A stretch of 64,000 bases of DNA from DASVHS01 sp038244815 (GTDB lineage: Bacteria > Acidobacteriota > Thermoanaerobaculia > Gp7-AA8): contig JBBRTB010000009.1 of assembly GCA_038244815.1 (NCBI GenBank), positions 62,001 to 126,000 on the forward strand, given 5' to 3'. The position numbers and the translations under genes were made by a program. The notes below the pieces were generated by a model. The model saw only the letters and a program-made list of their open reading frames with translations, did not search any database and was not told where the DNA came from. Of this stretch, positions 25,676-34,939 are shown piece by piece; the first letter of the stretch is position 1, and each line of letters starts with the position of its first letter.

Positions 25676-27790
25676 CTAATCGCGCGTCACGTCGACGGCC
25701 ACACCCACCATTCTCCTGGCCGTCTCTTCCGCCGCCGCCAGCCCCTCGGTATCGATGATCTCGATGGCGGCGTCGCGAGCACGCTCCATGAGGTCATGGT
25801 CGCGCACGATGTTGCCGAAACGGAAGCGGGGCACGCCCGACTGGCGGGTGCCGAGGAATTCTCCAGGACCGCGCAGGGCCAGGTCGCGCTCGGCCACATC
25901 GAATCCGTCCTTTGAAGACTCGAACAGCTTCAGGCGATCGACGGCGTCGGCGGTGGGGTGGGCGTTGCGGACGAGCACGCAATACGACTTCCGCTCCCCT
26001 CGCCCGACCCGTCCGCGCAACTGGTGGAGCTGGGACAAGCCGAACCGGTCTGCTTCGGTGATGAGCATCATCGATGCATTTGGAACGTCGATGCCCACTT
26101 CGATGACCGTGGTGGCCACGAGGATGTCGATCTCCCCGCGTTTGAACTTTGCCATGGTCTCTTCCTTGTCGCCGGCGGACATGCGGCCGTGCAACATCGC
26201 CACGCGCCGGTTCGGGAAGCGCTTCCGGACCAGCTCGAATCCCACGGACAGCGGTTTCAGGTTCAGCTTCTCCGATTCCTCGATCAACGGATACACGATG
26301 TAGATCTGCGCACCGTTCCCGATCTCTTCATCGATGAACTTGTAGACACGCTCGATCTCCGAAGCGCTGCGCAGGACGGTCTTGGTGCGCTTGCGCCCCG
26401 GCGGCAGCTCATCGATCACCGAGAGATCGAGGTCACCGAAGATGGCCAGAGCCAGCGACCGCGGAATGGGTGTGGCGGTCATGATCAGGATGTCGACGAG
26501 ATCGCCCTTGCCGAAGAGGCGCTGGCGCTGCTCGACGCCGAAGCGATGCTGCTCGTCGACGATGGCCAGCCCCAGGGACTTGAACGCGATCTTGTCCTCG
26601 AGCAGGGCGTGCGTGCCGATGACGAGCTGGATGTAGCCGTCGCGGAGGCCGGCTAGAAGCGTGCGGCGCTCGCCCGCGGTCATGGAACCGGTGGCCTTGG
26701 TCACCACCAGGGAATGGTCAACTAGTTGACGGATTCGCTGGAAGTGCTGTTCGACGAGGATCTCCGTCGGTGCCAGCATCGCCACCTGGTGCCCGTTGCG
26801 GATCATGATGATGGCCGCGATCAGCGCCACGATCGTCTTTCCGCTTCCGACGTCGCCCTGCAGCAGACGGTACATGGGGCGGTCGGCGCGGAGGTCCGCG
26901 GCGATCTCCCGTAGCACACGTTTCTGTGCACCCGTCAGCTTGAACGGCAGGATGCGTCTGACCTCGGCCCGGATCTCGTCGTCGATGCGGATGGCCCGGG
27001 TCTTCTTCTTCACCTCGTCCGCGGCCCGGCGCACCCGCAGGACGAGTTGAAATGTAAAGAACTCCTCGAGGATCACGCGGAGATGCGCAGGCGAGCGATA
27101 GGCCAGAAACTCGGGCGTCAGCTCGGAGGGCTGATGGATGTCCCGGATCGATTCAGCCAGGCCGATGACGCCGAGTCGTTCGCGGATTTCCGATGGCATC
27201 GGGTCCTGGAGCAGGTCCGCGCTTTCCAACGCCGTGGCCATGATCTTTCGGAGCGCCTTCGGGGCGATGTTGCCGGTCCGCGAGTAGATCGGAACGATCT
27301 TTCCCTCGAGGTCGTCGCCTTCGTCGATCTTCTCCCAGTCCGGACTCTCCACCTGCAGCCGGCCCTGGCTGGAGAGCCGCGGCTGTCCGTACACGGCGAG
27401 GTGGTCGCCGCGCTTGATCTGATCGCTGAGGTAGGGTTGATTGAAAAAGACCAGCAGTACCGTGCCGGTGCCGTCGTCGAACATGGCCTCGAAGATCTTC
27501 ATCCGTTTGACGGGCGAAGTCTTCGAGGCCGCCGAGACGACGCGGCCTCGCAACAGCACGGAGCGATCGAGGTGGCGTCCCAGGTCGGCGATGCGTGAAG
27601 GATGCCGGCGATCTTCGTAGCGGAAAGGAAAGAAGTAGAGGAGATCGCGGACCGTCTCGATGCCCGCGGCCTGCAGCACCGTGGCGCGGCCGGCGCCGAC
27701 GCCCTTGATGAACTGGACGGGAGTGTCGGGTGCGAGAGAGGGCACCGTTGTATTTTGAGCCAGGAGGGTGGGTCTACGCTCGGTAGACAA
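25676..27790 (-). CDS. recG: ATP-dependent DNA helicase RecG
   Basis: A superfamily 2 helicase that regresses stalled forks and processes branched DNA. It has 704 residues. The N-terminal wedge/OB domain spans about residues 20-230 (FIKGVGAGRATVLQAAGIET). Walker A is in LLQGDVGSGKTIVA, motif II is DEQHRFGVEQR, and the C-terminal motifs LRGRVGRGERKSYC and LALRGPGEFLGTRQSG (TRG motif region) are present. The frame opens with TTG at 27790 without a clear Shine-Dalgarno. A GTG at 27742, closer to the conserved start, is possible. Confidence 0.96.
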   Translation of the reverse strand: MSTERRPTLLAQNTTVPSLAPDTPVQFIKGVGAGRATVLQAAGIETVRDLLYFFPFRYEDRRHPSRIADLGRHLDRSVLLRGRVVSAASKTSPVKRMKIFEAMFDDGTGTVLLVFFNQPYLSDQIKRGDHLAVYGQPRLSSQGRLQVESPDWEKIDEGDDLEGKIVPIYSRTGNIAPKALRKIMATALESADLLQDPMPSEIRERLGVIGLAESIRDIHQPSELTPEFLAYRSPAHLRVILEEFFTFQLVLRVRRAADEVKKKTRAIRIDDEIRAEVRRILPFKLTGAQKRVLREIAADLRADRPMYRLLQGDVGSGKTIVALIAAIIMIRNGHQVAMLAPTEILVEQHFQRIRQLVDHSLVVTKATGSMTAGERRTLLAGLRDGYIQLVIGTHALLEDKIAFKSLGLAIVDEQHRFGVEQRQRLFGKGDLVDILIMTATPIPRSLALAIFGDLDLSVIDELPPGRKRTKTVLRSASEIERVYKFIDEEIGNGAQIYIVYPLIEESEKLNLKPLSVGFELVRKRFPNRRVAMLHGRMSAGDKEETMAKFKRGEIDILVATTVIEVGIDVPNASMMLITEADRFGLSQLHQLRGRVGRGERKSYCVLVRNAHPTADAVDRLKLFESSKDGFDVAERDLALRGPGEFLGTRQSGVPRFRFGNIVRDHDLMERARDAAIEIIDTEGLAAAEETARRMVGVAVDVTRD

Positions 27791-27818
27791 CCGGAATCTT
27801 CAATCGGTGGTCGATCCC

Positions 27819-28598
27819 TCAGTCAAAGACTGCCTTCATCGACACCAGTCCGATCTTCACGAGATCGCCGTCATGCAACGAGACGGGTACGCCTGTGGGG
27901 ATACGCTGATCGTTTACGTACGTCCCGTTCACGGTGCCCACTTCTTCGAGCACGACGTAGTCGTCCTGGCTCCGGATGATCTTGGCGTGGCGGCGGGAGA
28001 CGGAGCGGTTGGTGTCCACGGCGGTGAGATCGATGTCGGGAAGGATGCCGGTCACGGGATCGGCGCGGCCGATCGTGGTCTCATCGCCATTGCTGAAGAA
28101 GTAAGCGGTGCCGGTGGCGACGTCGACCAGACGGTGGCGGGTGGCTTTCTCGGACGGCTTGAGCATCGTGGCGTCGAGCGCCACATGGTCGGCGTCGACC
28201 TCGCGTCCGACCAGCCGCTCCAGCAGCGTGTTAGCCTCGCGCAGACGCTTCGAATATTTCCGGATGATGCGCACGGCGATCTCCGGATTCTTCTTGAGCA
28301 TGTCGTCGAACCGCGATCCGTTGATCACCAGGGCCTTCACCTCGGTCTTGGCAATGGCGTCGGCGGTGCGGGGGGCGGCTTCGAGCAGGGCCATCTCGCC
28401 GAAGAAGTCTCCGCGCTCGAGGTGCGAGAGGATGTGCGACTCGCCGCTGATGTGCTTGATGATCTCGACCTCGCCGTCCTGGATGATGAACATATCGGTG
28501 CCGAGGTCGCCCTGGGAAAAGATCATGTCGCCGGCCGCGTAGGTCGCGGTGGAATCCTTGACGGGATCTTTTCCTGCGGTTGTCTTAAAGACGGCCAT
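27819..28598 (-). CDS. cyclic-nucleotide-binding and FHA domain protein
   Basis: A 259-residue cytoplasmic signalling protein starting at the ATG at 28598 (MAVFKTTAGK). Residues about 20-130 form a cNMP-binding beta-roll (MIFSQGDLGTDMFIIQDGEV, then LERGDFFGEMALLEAAPRTA, the phosphate-binding cassette). Residues about 160-255 form an FHA phosphothreonine-binding domain (TIGRADPV, NRSVSRRHAKI, LEEVGTVNGTYVNDQRI). There is no DNA-binding or catalytic domain, so it may couple a nucleotide signal to a Ser/Thr-kinase substrate. It sits between recG and the S66 peptidase gene, with only 4 bases to the latter. Confidence 0.85.
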   Translation of the reverse strand: MAVFKTTAGKDPVKDSTATYAAGDMIFSQGDLGTDMFIIQDGEVEIIKHISGESHILSHLERGDFFGEMALLEAAPRTADAIAKTEVKALVINGSRFDDMLKKNPEIAVRIIRKYSKRLREANTLLERLVGREVDADHVALDATMLKPSEKATRHRLVDVATGTAYFFSNGDETTIGRADPVTGILPDIDLTAVDTNRSVSRRHAKIIRSQDDYVVLEEVGTVNGTYVNDQRIPTGVPVSLHDGDLVKIGLVSMKAVFD

Positions 28599-28602
28599 GT
28601 CG

Positions 28603-29523
28603 TTATGTTCGCCCCACGGCGGACTCGGTGATCGTGAAGCTGTTATCGGCGGTCCTGAGGCGGACAACCGCGCCGATGGGCATCAGCAGGTTGTCTCCAA
28701 GATGACCGAATGGGATATTGCGAACCACGGGGATGTGATCCGAGCTGAAGCTCTCGCGCAGCAACGTCAGAAGATCCTCCTCACTCCCGCAACCTTTGAG
28801 CTTTCCGACGAGCACGCCCCGGATTGCCGGGATTCTGCCAGACAGCCTCAGGTGGGTCAACATGCGATCGATTCGATACAGCGGTTCGTCCACGTCTTCC
28901 CAGAACCAGATGCCGCCGTCCACCCAGTAGTCATACGGAGTTCCGGTGAGCGCCGTCGTCAGTGAGAGGCATCCGCCGAACAGCGTCCCTTCGGCCTCGC
29001 CATCCAGCACGATGTCGCTCCGGTCGAAGCGATACGTCATCGGAGCCTCGCCGCCGAGCATCGAGAAAAACCACCGCTCCCGCTCCGGCGAGAGTCCGTC
29101 GTGGAAATCGAGATTGACCATCGGTCCATGGAACGAGGCTACGCCGGAGTGAATGGCGATGGCCTGGTGCAGCGCGGTGACGTCGCTGAATCCGATGATC
29201 GATCGCGGATTGCGGCGGATGGCGTCGTAGTCGATTCGCTCGAGGATGCGCATGGAGCCGTACCCACCTCGCGCGAAAAGGAAGGCGTCGAATTCCGGAG
29301 AGCTCATGAAACGGTTGAACTCTTCCACCCGTTCGTCGTCGCTTCCCGCAAGATAACCTCGGTGACGATGACCAAGATTGTCAGCGAGAGTGACACGAAG
29401 TCCCATGGCCTCGAGGTGGGATCTGGCCTCCTCGATGCGCGGCAACTCACTCGGCGAAGAGGCGGCGAGCACGGCGACGTGCGCCTGGCGCGTGATGGCG
29501 CGGGGACGGATGAGCGGAGTCAC
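28603..29523 (-). CDS. S66 family peptidase (LD-carboxypeptidase type)
   Basis: A serine peptidase of the LdcA/S66 family, which removes the terminal D-Ala from muropeptide tetrapeptides during peptidoglycan recycling. I start it at the GTG at 29523, giving 306 residues. The frame is open to 29646 but would run into the rnpB gene. FARGGYGSMRILERIDYD and the nucleophile motif IIGFSDVTALH are visible. LFGGCLSLTTAL and the EDVDEP acidic segment follow. A Glu and a His near the C-terminus (IPFGHLGDN) would complete the triad. Some S66 members act on microcin-type substrates instead, so the exact role is open. Confidence 0.85.
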   Translation of the reverse strand: MTPLIRPRAITRQAHVAVLAASSPSELPRIEEARSHLEAMGLRVTLADNLGHRHRGYLAGSDDERVEEFNRFMSSPEFDAFLFARGGYGSMRILERIDYDAIRRNPRSIIGFSDVTALHQAIAIHSGVASFHGPMVNLDFHDGLSPERERWFFSMLGGEAPMTYRFDRSDIVLDGEAEGTLFGGCLSLTTALTGTPYDYWVDGGIWFWEDVDEPLYRIDRMLTHLRLSGRIPAIRGVLVGKLKGCGSEEDLLTLLRESFSSDHIPVVRNIPFGHLGDNLLMPIGAVVRLRTADNSFTITESAVGRT

Positions 29524-29586
29524 GCCTGCAATATCGCACGGGGCGTGCCGGGACGGGAGAACTGCCACTGGGAGCCGGAGGGCCAA

Positions 29587-29602
29587 TCTCGAGATCTCGA
29601 GA
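29587..29602. repeat. 16-base perfect palindrome 3' of rnpB
   Basis: TCTCGAGATCTCGAGA lies just past the 3' end of the RNase P RNA. It could be part of its transcription end or processing region, but no T-run follows it on the rnpB strand. Confidence 0.35.
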
Positions 29603-29604
29603 AA

Positions 29605-29981
<377 letters not shown>

Positions 29982-30095
29982 ACTGCGCAACAGGCCGCCA
30001 CCCGCCGATATGCCATGAGTCCCGGTGGTCCCGATATTCTGTCAGCTAAATTGTTGCTGTTTAAAGCGCTTACAAACAATGTCGGCGGGCCGACA
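29982..30095. other. intergenic gap between rnpB and the DUF4126 gene
   Basis: This AT-richer stretch should hold the rnpB promoter on the minus strand. I see TTGTAA-N17-AATTTA as a weak candidate but cannot fix it. No coding potential is evident. Confidence 0.3.
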
Positions 30096-30653
30096 TCAAA
30101 ATGATTCGCGCTTTCTGTAGCGTCTGGAAAGACCGATCAGGAAGATACCGGTCATGATCACGATCACAGCGACGATCCACGGCAGGAACACCGCCAGAAT
30201 GGCATTGACGAACGCGAACAGATCCTCCAGAAGTGAGATCACCGGATTGGCGATCCCCCCGGTTGTGGCCGTGCTCGCCGCCCGCAACGTCGCCTTGGCC
30301 GTGTGCGTGGTGAGCGCCGCGCCACCGGCGAGAATGCTGGCGATGATGACCACACCCTTCGGCACATCCTGCGACGTCGCCGCCCAACCCACCAGCGCTC
30401 CCGCGGCGGGCCGGATGAATGTATGGATGACGTCCCAGGCGTGATCGATGGCCGGCACCTTGTCGGCCATAAACTCGACGAGATAGAGCACGCCCACCAC
30501 GATCAGCACCGGCGTCGACGAGAAGAATCCCGCCATCTCGCTCGGGAACATGTGCGGCTTCCACCGCGACAGCAGACCAAAGACGAGCAGCGTCGCGTAA
30601 GTGTTCACACCGGCGCCGAGTCCGAGGCCAACTGCAGTGAAGAGGTTGCTCAC
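30096..30653 (-). CDS. DUF4126 family membrane protein
   Basis: A 185-residue protein with about four or five membrane spans. It begins MSNLFTAVGLGLGAGVNTYA, contains FMADKVPAIDHAWDVIHTFI and GGIANPVISLLEDLFAF, and ends in a basic tail (RRYRKRESF). This pattern is the DUF4126 family, of unknown function. It overlaps the PATAN gene upstream by 4 bases, so it is translationally coupled to a signalling protein. No catalytic residues are recognisable. Confidence 0.85.
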   Translation of the reverse strand: MSNLFTAVGLGLGAGVNTYATLLVFGLLSRWKPHMFPSEMAGFFSSTPVLIVVGVLYLVEFMADKVPAIDHAWDVIHTFIRPAAGALVGWAATSQDVPKGVVIIASILAGGAALTTHTAKATLRAASTATTGGIANPVISLLEDLFAFVNAILAVFLPWIVAVIVIMTGIFLIGLSRRYRKRESF

Positions 30654-32335
30654 GGGCGCGGCACGGAGACGACAGCAGGTTTGGCCTCGCGGAGCGTCGC
30701 GGGAATGTCAACCATGCCCCGGCCGGCGGCCTCGCGCGTCTCGTAGTGACCCCAGAACACGCGATAGCACGAACGTCCCTGGAGCGAGATGGGAACGAAC
30801 CAGACGTTCGTCCCGCCGACGCGCAGGGCCTTCCCGATGTTCGATGGATCGCACACGATCTCGAATTGCACGGTGAACTTGCCGGTCGGCGCGGCCGCGA
30901 ACTCGCGCGCCATCGTCGCATAGCGATCGCTCGAAACCGGCACCGTGATGGCCACGACCGGCTCGGGCTTCGGCGGTCGCAACGGCGCCGGTGGCACTCC
31001 TCGTGGTGCGCTCGCGGAGGTTGTGGCAATCGTCGCAACGGTCGTTGTGGGCGCAGTCGCCGTCGCAGCCGGTGTCGAAGCCGTCACTGGCGGCGGCGTC
31101 GCGGTCGGCGCATGTGCCGGGGCAACCGGCTTTCGAACGGGCCGCTTTGCCAGGGCAATCGGAGACGAGGTCTGGGCGTTGCGGCTGTTCCACCAGACGA
31201 AACCGTAATAGGCGATGCCGGCGACGATGAAGACCGACATGAGCGTGACGAGCAGGGCGAAGTGGCCGCGCTTTTTCGGGGCTGGTTTCTGCGTGGCCAC
31301 TCGGCGCGTCGTCGACGTGCCCGAGAAGTCGCGGGCACGCGATGCCGGTGCGGTCGGACTGGACGCCCTGGGCGGTGGAATCGGCGGCGCAACCGGCGAC
31401 TCCGGGATCGTGGCGTTGCGCGCCGCCTCGATCTGCGCTTCGTCGAATCCCCACTGCGGCTCCTCTTTTGCGGGAGGAGGTTCCGGGGCAAGCGGCGGCG
31501 TGGGCGTTCGCAGTGGAGTGGTCTCCTGCCCCGGCTCGTCGCCGAGATCGAACTTCGGCATCTCCCCGCTCCACGCGTCAGCGGCATCGGCGACTCCGGC
31601 GTTTTCGAACGACAACGCCTCGGCCGCCGGCACCGCGGCACGGATGTGCGTCAGCAAACCGAGCAGCGACAGCGCGTACAGAAGTTTGTAAGCGTTAAAC
31701 GTCTCCTGCCCCGATGCGGCAGCGACTTCCGTGGCCGTGCGCGCACCATCGACTTCCGACACGATCTTGTCCGCATCATCGTTCAGTCCGAGTCTGGCGA
31801 AGGCTTCAGGGAATCCTGGCCCTTTGCTGAAAACGGCCGAGCCGCTCTCGAGAAGCTGCTCGAACTTTGGGCGGTCCTGATCCGTGACCACCATCTCCAC
31901 GATGAGCTGTGGCAGGGAGAAGATCGTGCCTTCGTCGCGCTTCGGCAGATAGTCGGCAACGATGGTGTAGGTGCCGGCCGCCCACTCCTTGATCGAGCGG
32001 ATCACACCGACGACCTGAACGCGCCTGGCCCAGGTCAGCTCTTTCTTGGTGATGAAGCCGAGGTTCAGTAGCGTGTCGCCGAGGGTCTCGTTTTCCTTGC
32101 GCTTGGCGAGCGCCTGTTTGACGTGCTCGCGGCTGACCTTGCCGGCGCGCATCAGGATCTCATCGACCGAGTCGGCGCGATCGTTCGTACTGGCCGACAG
32201 CACGTCGCCGTCCTTGAAGTAGACGATCTTGATGATCCCGTCGTTTTCGAAGCGGATGGCGCCGGTGAACTGCTCGCGCCACAACTCGACAAGCCGCGCC
32301 ACGAGGTCGATGTCGCGGATTTCGCCTTCTAACAT
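30650..32335 (-). CDS. PATAN (DUF4388) domain membrane protein with SPOR-like C-terminus
   Basis: A protein of about 561 residues from the ATG at 32335 (MLEGEIRDID). The N-terminal PATAN/DUF4388 domain (FTGAIRFENDGIIKIVYFKD, then GDTLLNLGFITKKELTWA) is found in gliding and two-component regulators. A winged-helix-like part ends near residue 235. A Pro/Ala-rich linker, one membrane span at about 365-385 (LLVTLMSVFIVAGIAYYGF), a second long Ala/Thr/Pro linker, and a C-terminal segment of about 85 residues with CYRVFWGHYETREAAGRGM follow. The last resembles a SPOR peptidoglycan-binding fold. This suggests a cytoplasmic signal domain tethered to the cell wall; that reading is inference. Confidence 0.82.
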   Translation of the reverse strand: MLEGEIRDIDLVARLVELWREQFTGAIRFENDGIIKIVYFKDGDVLSASTNDRADSVDEILMRAGKVSREHVKQALAKRKENETLGDTLLNLGFITKKELTWARRVQVVGVIRSIKEWAAGTYTIVADYLPKRDEGTIFSLPQLIVEMVVTDQDRPKFEQLLESGSAVFSKGPGFPEAFARLGLNDDADKIVSEVDGARTATEVAAASGQETFNAYKLLYALSLLGLLTHIRAAVPAAEALSFENAGVADAADAWSGEMPKFDLGDEPGQETTPLRTPTPPLAPEPPPAKEEPQWGFDEAQIEAARNATIPESPVAPPIPPPRASSPTAPASRARDFSGTSTTRRVATQKPAPKKRGHFALLVTLMSVFIVAGIAYYGFVWWNSRNAQTSSPIALAKRPVRKPVAPAHAPTATPPPVTASTPAATATAPTTTVATIATTSASAPRGVPPAPLRPPKPEPVVAITVPVSSDRYATMAREFAAAPTGKFTVQFEIVCDPSNIGKALRVGGTNVWFVPISLQGRSCYRVFWGHYETREAAGRGMVDIPATLREAKPAVVSVPRP

Positions 32336-32369
32336 TACGCCCCCACCCATCCGGTCAAATTATCGCATG

Positions 32370-34190
32370 CTACGAGTGCAGTTCGTCGTAAAGCGTTTGA
32401 CCGACTTTTTTTCCGAGCACATTCATGAGGTCCTGCGCCGACGCCTGCTTCACTCCCGAGACGCTTCCGAAGCGCTCGATGAGAAGGCGCCGGCGTTTGT
32501 CACCGATACCCGGCAGGTCATCGAGCTCGCTGTGCAGCACGCGCTTCGAGCGCCTGCGCCGGTGCGACGATACGGCGAAACGGTGCGTCTCGTCGCGCAC
32601 CATCTGCAGGAGCTGCAAAGCCGGGTCGCGCCGCTCCAGGCGAATCGGCTCGGCGCGGCCGGGACCGTAGATCTCCTCTTCCCGTTTGGCCAGTCCGGCG
32701 ATGGTGATGTCTTCGATACCCAGCCGGTTCAGCGCCGTCAGTGCCGCGTTGAGCTGCCCGCGCCCGCCGTCGATGAGGATGAGGTCGGGCAGCGCCTTCT
32801 CCTCCTCCAGCAGTCTTCGATAACGCCGGTCCACCGCCTCGGCCATGGAGCGAAAGTCGTCGGCGCCCACCACCGTCTTAATGTTGAAGACACGGTACTG
32901 GTTCTTGTCGAACTTCCCTCGGTCGAGCACGACCATGCCGGCGACGGAATCGCTGCCCTGGATGTTGGAGATGTCGAACGACTCGATCCTCCCGATCGCG
33001 CCGCTGCGGCCGAGAACCTCTCCCAGTCGCGACGCGGCGATCTGCATGCGGTCCTGCTGCGACTTGCGGAACCGCGACTCGTGCGACAAGCGGGCGTTGC
33101 GATTGGCCAGCTCGATGCGATCGACGCCCTTCCCGCGCTGCGGAACGCGCAGACCCGTCTTGCGCCCGGCCTGTCGCGCCAGCCATTCCGACAGCAGTTC
33201 TTCGTCCTCGACGGCGAACGGGATGAGGATCTCGCGCGGGATGAACAGATTGTCCTGGTAGTAGCGCTGCAGAACCTCGCTGAGGAAATGGCCGGGCTCG
33301 TATTGGTCGACTTTCTCCCAGAACAGCTCGCGCCTGTCGACCAGATTTCCGCTGCGGATCACGAACAGTTGCACGGCCACGTCGCCGCCGTCCTCATACA
33401 GGCCCCACACATCCGCGTCCTCGTCGTCGGCCGAGGCCACCTGCTGCTCGGCCTGTACGCGCTCGACCGTGCGGATGAGATCGCGGTAATACGTGGCGAT
33501 CTCATAGTTCTCCTGCTCGGCCGCCGAGTACATGCGCCGGCTCAGCCGATCCTGCAGCTCTTTCGACTTCCCGCCGAGAAACAGGACGACATCGCCGGCC
33601 ATCTCCATGTACGCGTCGCGCGTCGTCAGCCCGACCACGCAGGGTCCCAGGCATTGATGCATGTCGTAGTAAAGACACGGACGCGTGAGCGCGCTCCTGC
33701 CGTCGGTGATCTCCAGATCGCAACTGCGGAGTTTGAACTGGTCGGCCACGAGCTTCAGCAGCCGGCGCGCGGTGCCGGCGAAGAACGGGCCGTAGAACAG
33801 ATCGCCCTTCTTCCGGTCCAGACGCCTCGTGAACACCACCCGCGGGAAGGCTTCCGACATCGTGACCTTGAGATAGGGATACGTCTTGTCGTCGCGGAGA
33901 AGGATGTTGTAGCGGGGCTGATGCGCCTTGATCAGGTTGTTCTCGAGGAGGAACGCCTCCAGGTCGTTGTTCGTGGTCACGAAGTCGATCGACTCGATCT
34001 CCGCAACGAGCGAGAACGTCTTCGGATCGCGCAGTCCCTTGCCGGCGATGTACGAGTTGACGCGACTGCGCAGGTTCCGCGCCTTCCCGACGTAGATCAC
34101 GTCTCCCCCGGCGTTCTTGTGGAGGTAGACGCCGGGGCGATCGGGCAGTTCCTTGATGCGCGCCTTGAGGCGCTCGATACGGTCGGGCAT
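32370..34190 (-). CDS. uvrC: excinuclease ABC subunit C
   Basis: A nuclease making the dual incision in nucleotide excision repair. Start at the ATG at 34190 (MPDRIERLKARIKELPDRPG), giving 606 residues; the frame extends to 34292 without homology. The GIY-YIG domain is GVYLHKNAGGDVIYVGKARN. The UvrB-binding UVR motif lies around residues 195-235. The RNase H-like domain includes RIESFDISNIQGSDSVAGMV and LILIDGGRGQL. Tandem HhH motifs end the protein (LDDLPGIGDKRRRLLIERFG). uvrB lies 3 kb away on the same strand. Confidence 0.97.
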   Translation of the reverse strand: MPDRIERLKARIKELPDRPGVYLHKNAGGDVIYVGKARNLRSRVNSYIAGKGLRDPKTFSLVAEIESIDFVTTNNDLEAFLLENNLIKAHQPRYNILLRDDKTYPYLKVTMSEAFPRVVFTRRLDRKKGDLFYGPFFAGTARRLLKLVADQFKLRSCDLEITDGRSALTRPCLYYDMHQCLGPCVVGLTTRDAYMEMAGDVVLFLGGKSKELQDRLSRRMYSAAEQENYEIATYYRDLIRTVERVQAEQQVASADDEDADVWGLYEDGGDVAVQLFVIRSGNLVDRRELFWEKVDQYEPGHFLSEVLQRYYQDNLFIPREILIPFAVEDEELLSEWLARQAGRKTGLRVPQRGKGVDRIELANRNARLSHESRFRKSQQDRMQIAASRLGEVLGRSGAIGRIESFDISNIQGSDSVAGMVVLDRGKFDKNQYRVFNIKTVVGADDFRSMAEAVDRRYRRLLEEEKALPDLILIDGGRGQLNAALTALNRLGIEDITIAGLAKREEEIYGPGRAEPIRLERRDPALQLLQMVRDETHRFAVSSHRRRRSKRVLHSELDDLPGIGDKRRRLLIERFGSVSGVKQASAQDLMNVLGKKVGQTLYDELHS

Positions 34191-34234
34191 GAGGATCACG
34201 GACTCTGGATCAGAAAACCGGAATTCCCTGGATC

Positions 34235-34903
34235 CTAATCGGTGATCGTTCCAAGAAACTTCCCCACGGCGGTGCGAAACTCGTCGGTCCACTCATGACC
34301 GGCGTCGAGGACGACGCTCGTCACGCTGGTGGCGCGGCGCAGAAACCTCAAGTCTTCCTCGAACTTTTCGTCCGTGTACCACTCGTCCTTTGCTCCGCGT
34401 GCGACGAGCGCGGGAGGAAGGTGCACATGTTCTTGTGCAACATCGGGAGGGACATCGCCGCCGAGAGTTATGACTCCGTGGCAGCGTCCGGCAAAGTCGG
34501 CCGCGGCCCGCCAGGCCATCGCCGCGCCCTGCGAGAATCCGAGAAAGACGAGTCGAGCCGGCCGCGGGAGGGACAGGATCGCCTTGCGGACGTAGTCGAG
34601 GTTGTCGGCGATATGGAGCTCTCGGTCCTGCACGGTCATCCAGCTCGCCGCGATGCCCTGGTTGCGGCTGTAGAACGGATGCAGCGCCTGCACCGCGGCC
34701 AGCGACCATTCCTGTGCGTCCGCGATCTTCTGCAGTTCGCCCATGTGGATCAGCGAGTTCTCAGCGTAGCCGTGAAACCCGACCAGAAGGCGAGCGGGAT
34801 CGCGTCGCTCGTAAAGAAAGCGGCCGTGGACTGTGGTGGAGATGTGGTGTGTGCGCATCGGTCTGGTCGAGGGGTCGTGGGCCACGGTCACTCTCCCGGT
34901 CAT
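34235..34903 (-). CDS. alpha/beta hydrolase, phospholipase/carboxylesterase type
   Basis: A 222-residue soluble hydrolase. The nucleophile elbow is FLGFSQGAAMAWR, and the oxyanion region is VGFHGYAENSL. The catalytic His is in DAGHEWTDEF, and an Asp is available in GAKDEWYTDEKF. This is the YpfH/carboxylesterase pattern; the substrate is unknown. The ATG at 34903 abuts a palindrome. The ATG at 34858 (MRTHHISTTVHG) is an alternative that would leave room for a promoter. It is divergent from the glycosyltransferase. Confidence 0.85.
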   Translation of the reverse strand: MTGRVTVAHDPSTRPMRTHHISTTVHGRFLYERRDPARLLVGFHGYAENSLIHMGELQKIADAQEWSLAAVQALHPFYSRNQGIAASWMTVQDRELHIADNLDYVRKAILSLPRPARLVFLGFSQGAAMAWRAAADFAGRCHGVITLGGDVPPDVAQEHVHLPPALVARGAKDEWYTDEKFEEDLRFLRRATSVTSVVLDAGHEWTDEFRTAVGKFLGTITD

Positions 34904-34905
34904 CG

Positions 34906-34937
34906 CGCTGACTCGTCAACATGTTGACTAGTCAGCG
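34906..34937. promoter_or_regulatory. 32-base near-perfect palindrome in a divergent intergenic gap
   Basis: Arms 34906-34920 and 34923-34937 are complementary with one mismatch. The core GTCAACATGTTGAC is a perfect palindrome. It fills the whole gap between the two nominal starts and includes TTGAC on both strands, so it may be an operator overlapping two -35 boxes. Confidence 0.5.
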
Positions 34938-34939
34938 GC

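Noticed and set aside
26717..26730. GTCAACTAGTTGAC palindrome inside recG, like the core of the 34.9-kb operator
   Set aside because: It lies in codons for a conserved-looking part of recG (QLVDH), and a 14-base palindrome with a common six-base arm can arise by chance. One match is not evidence for a regulon.
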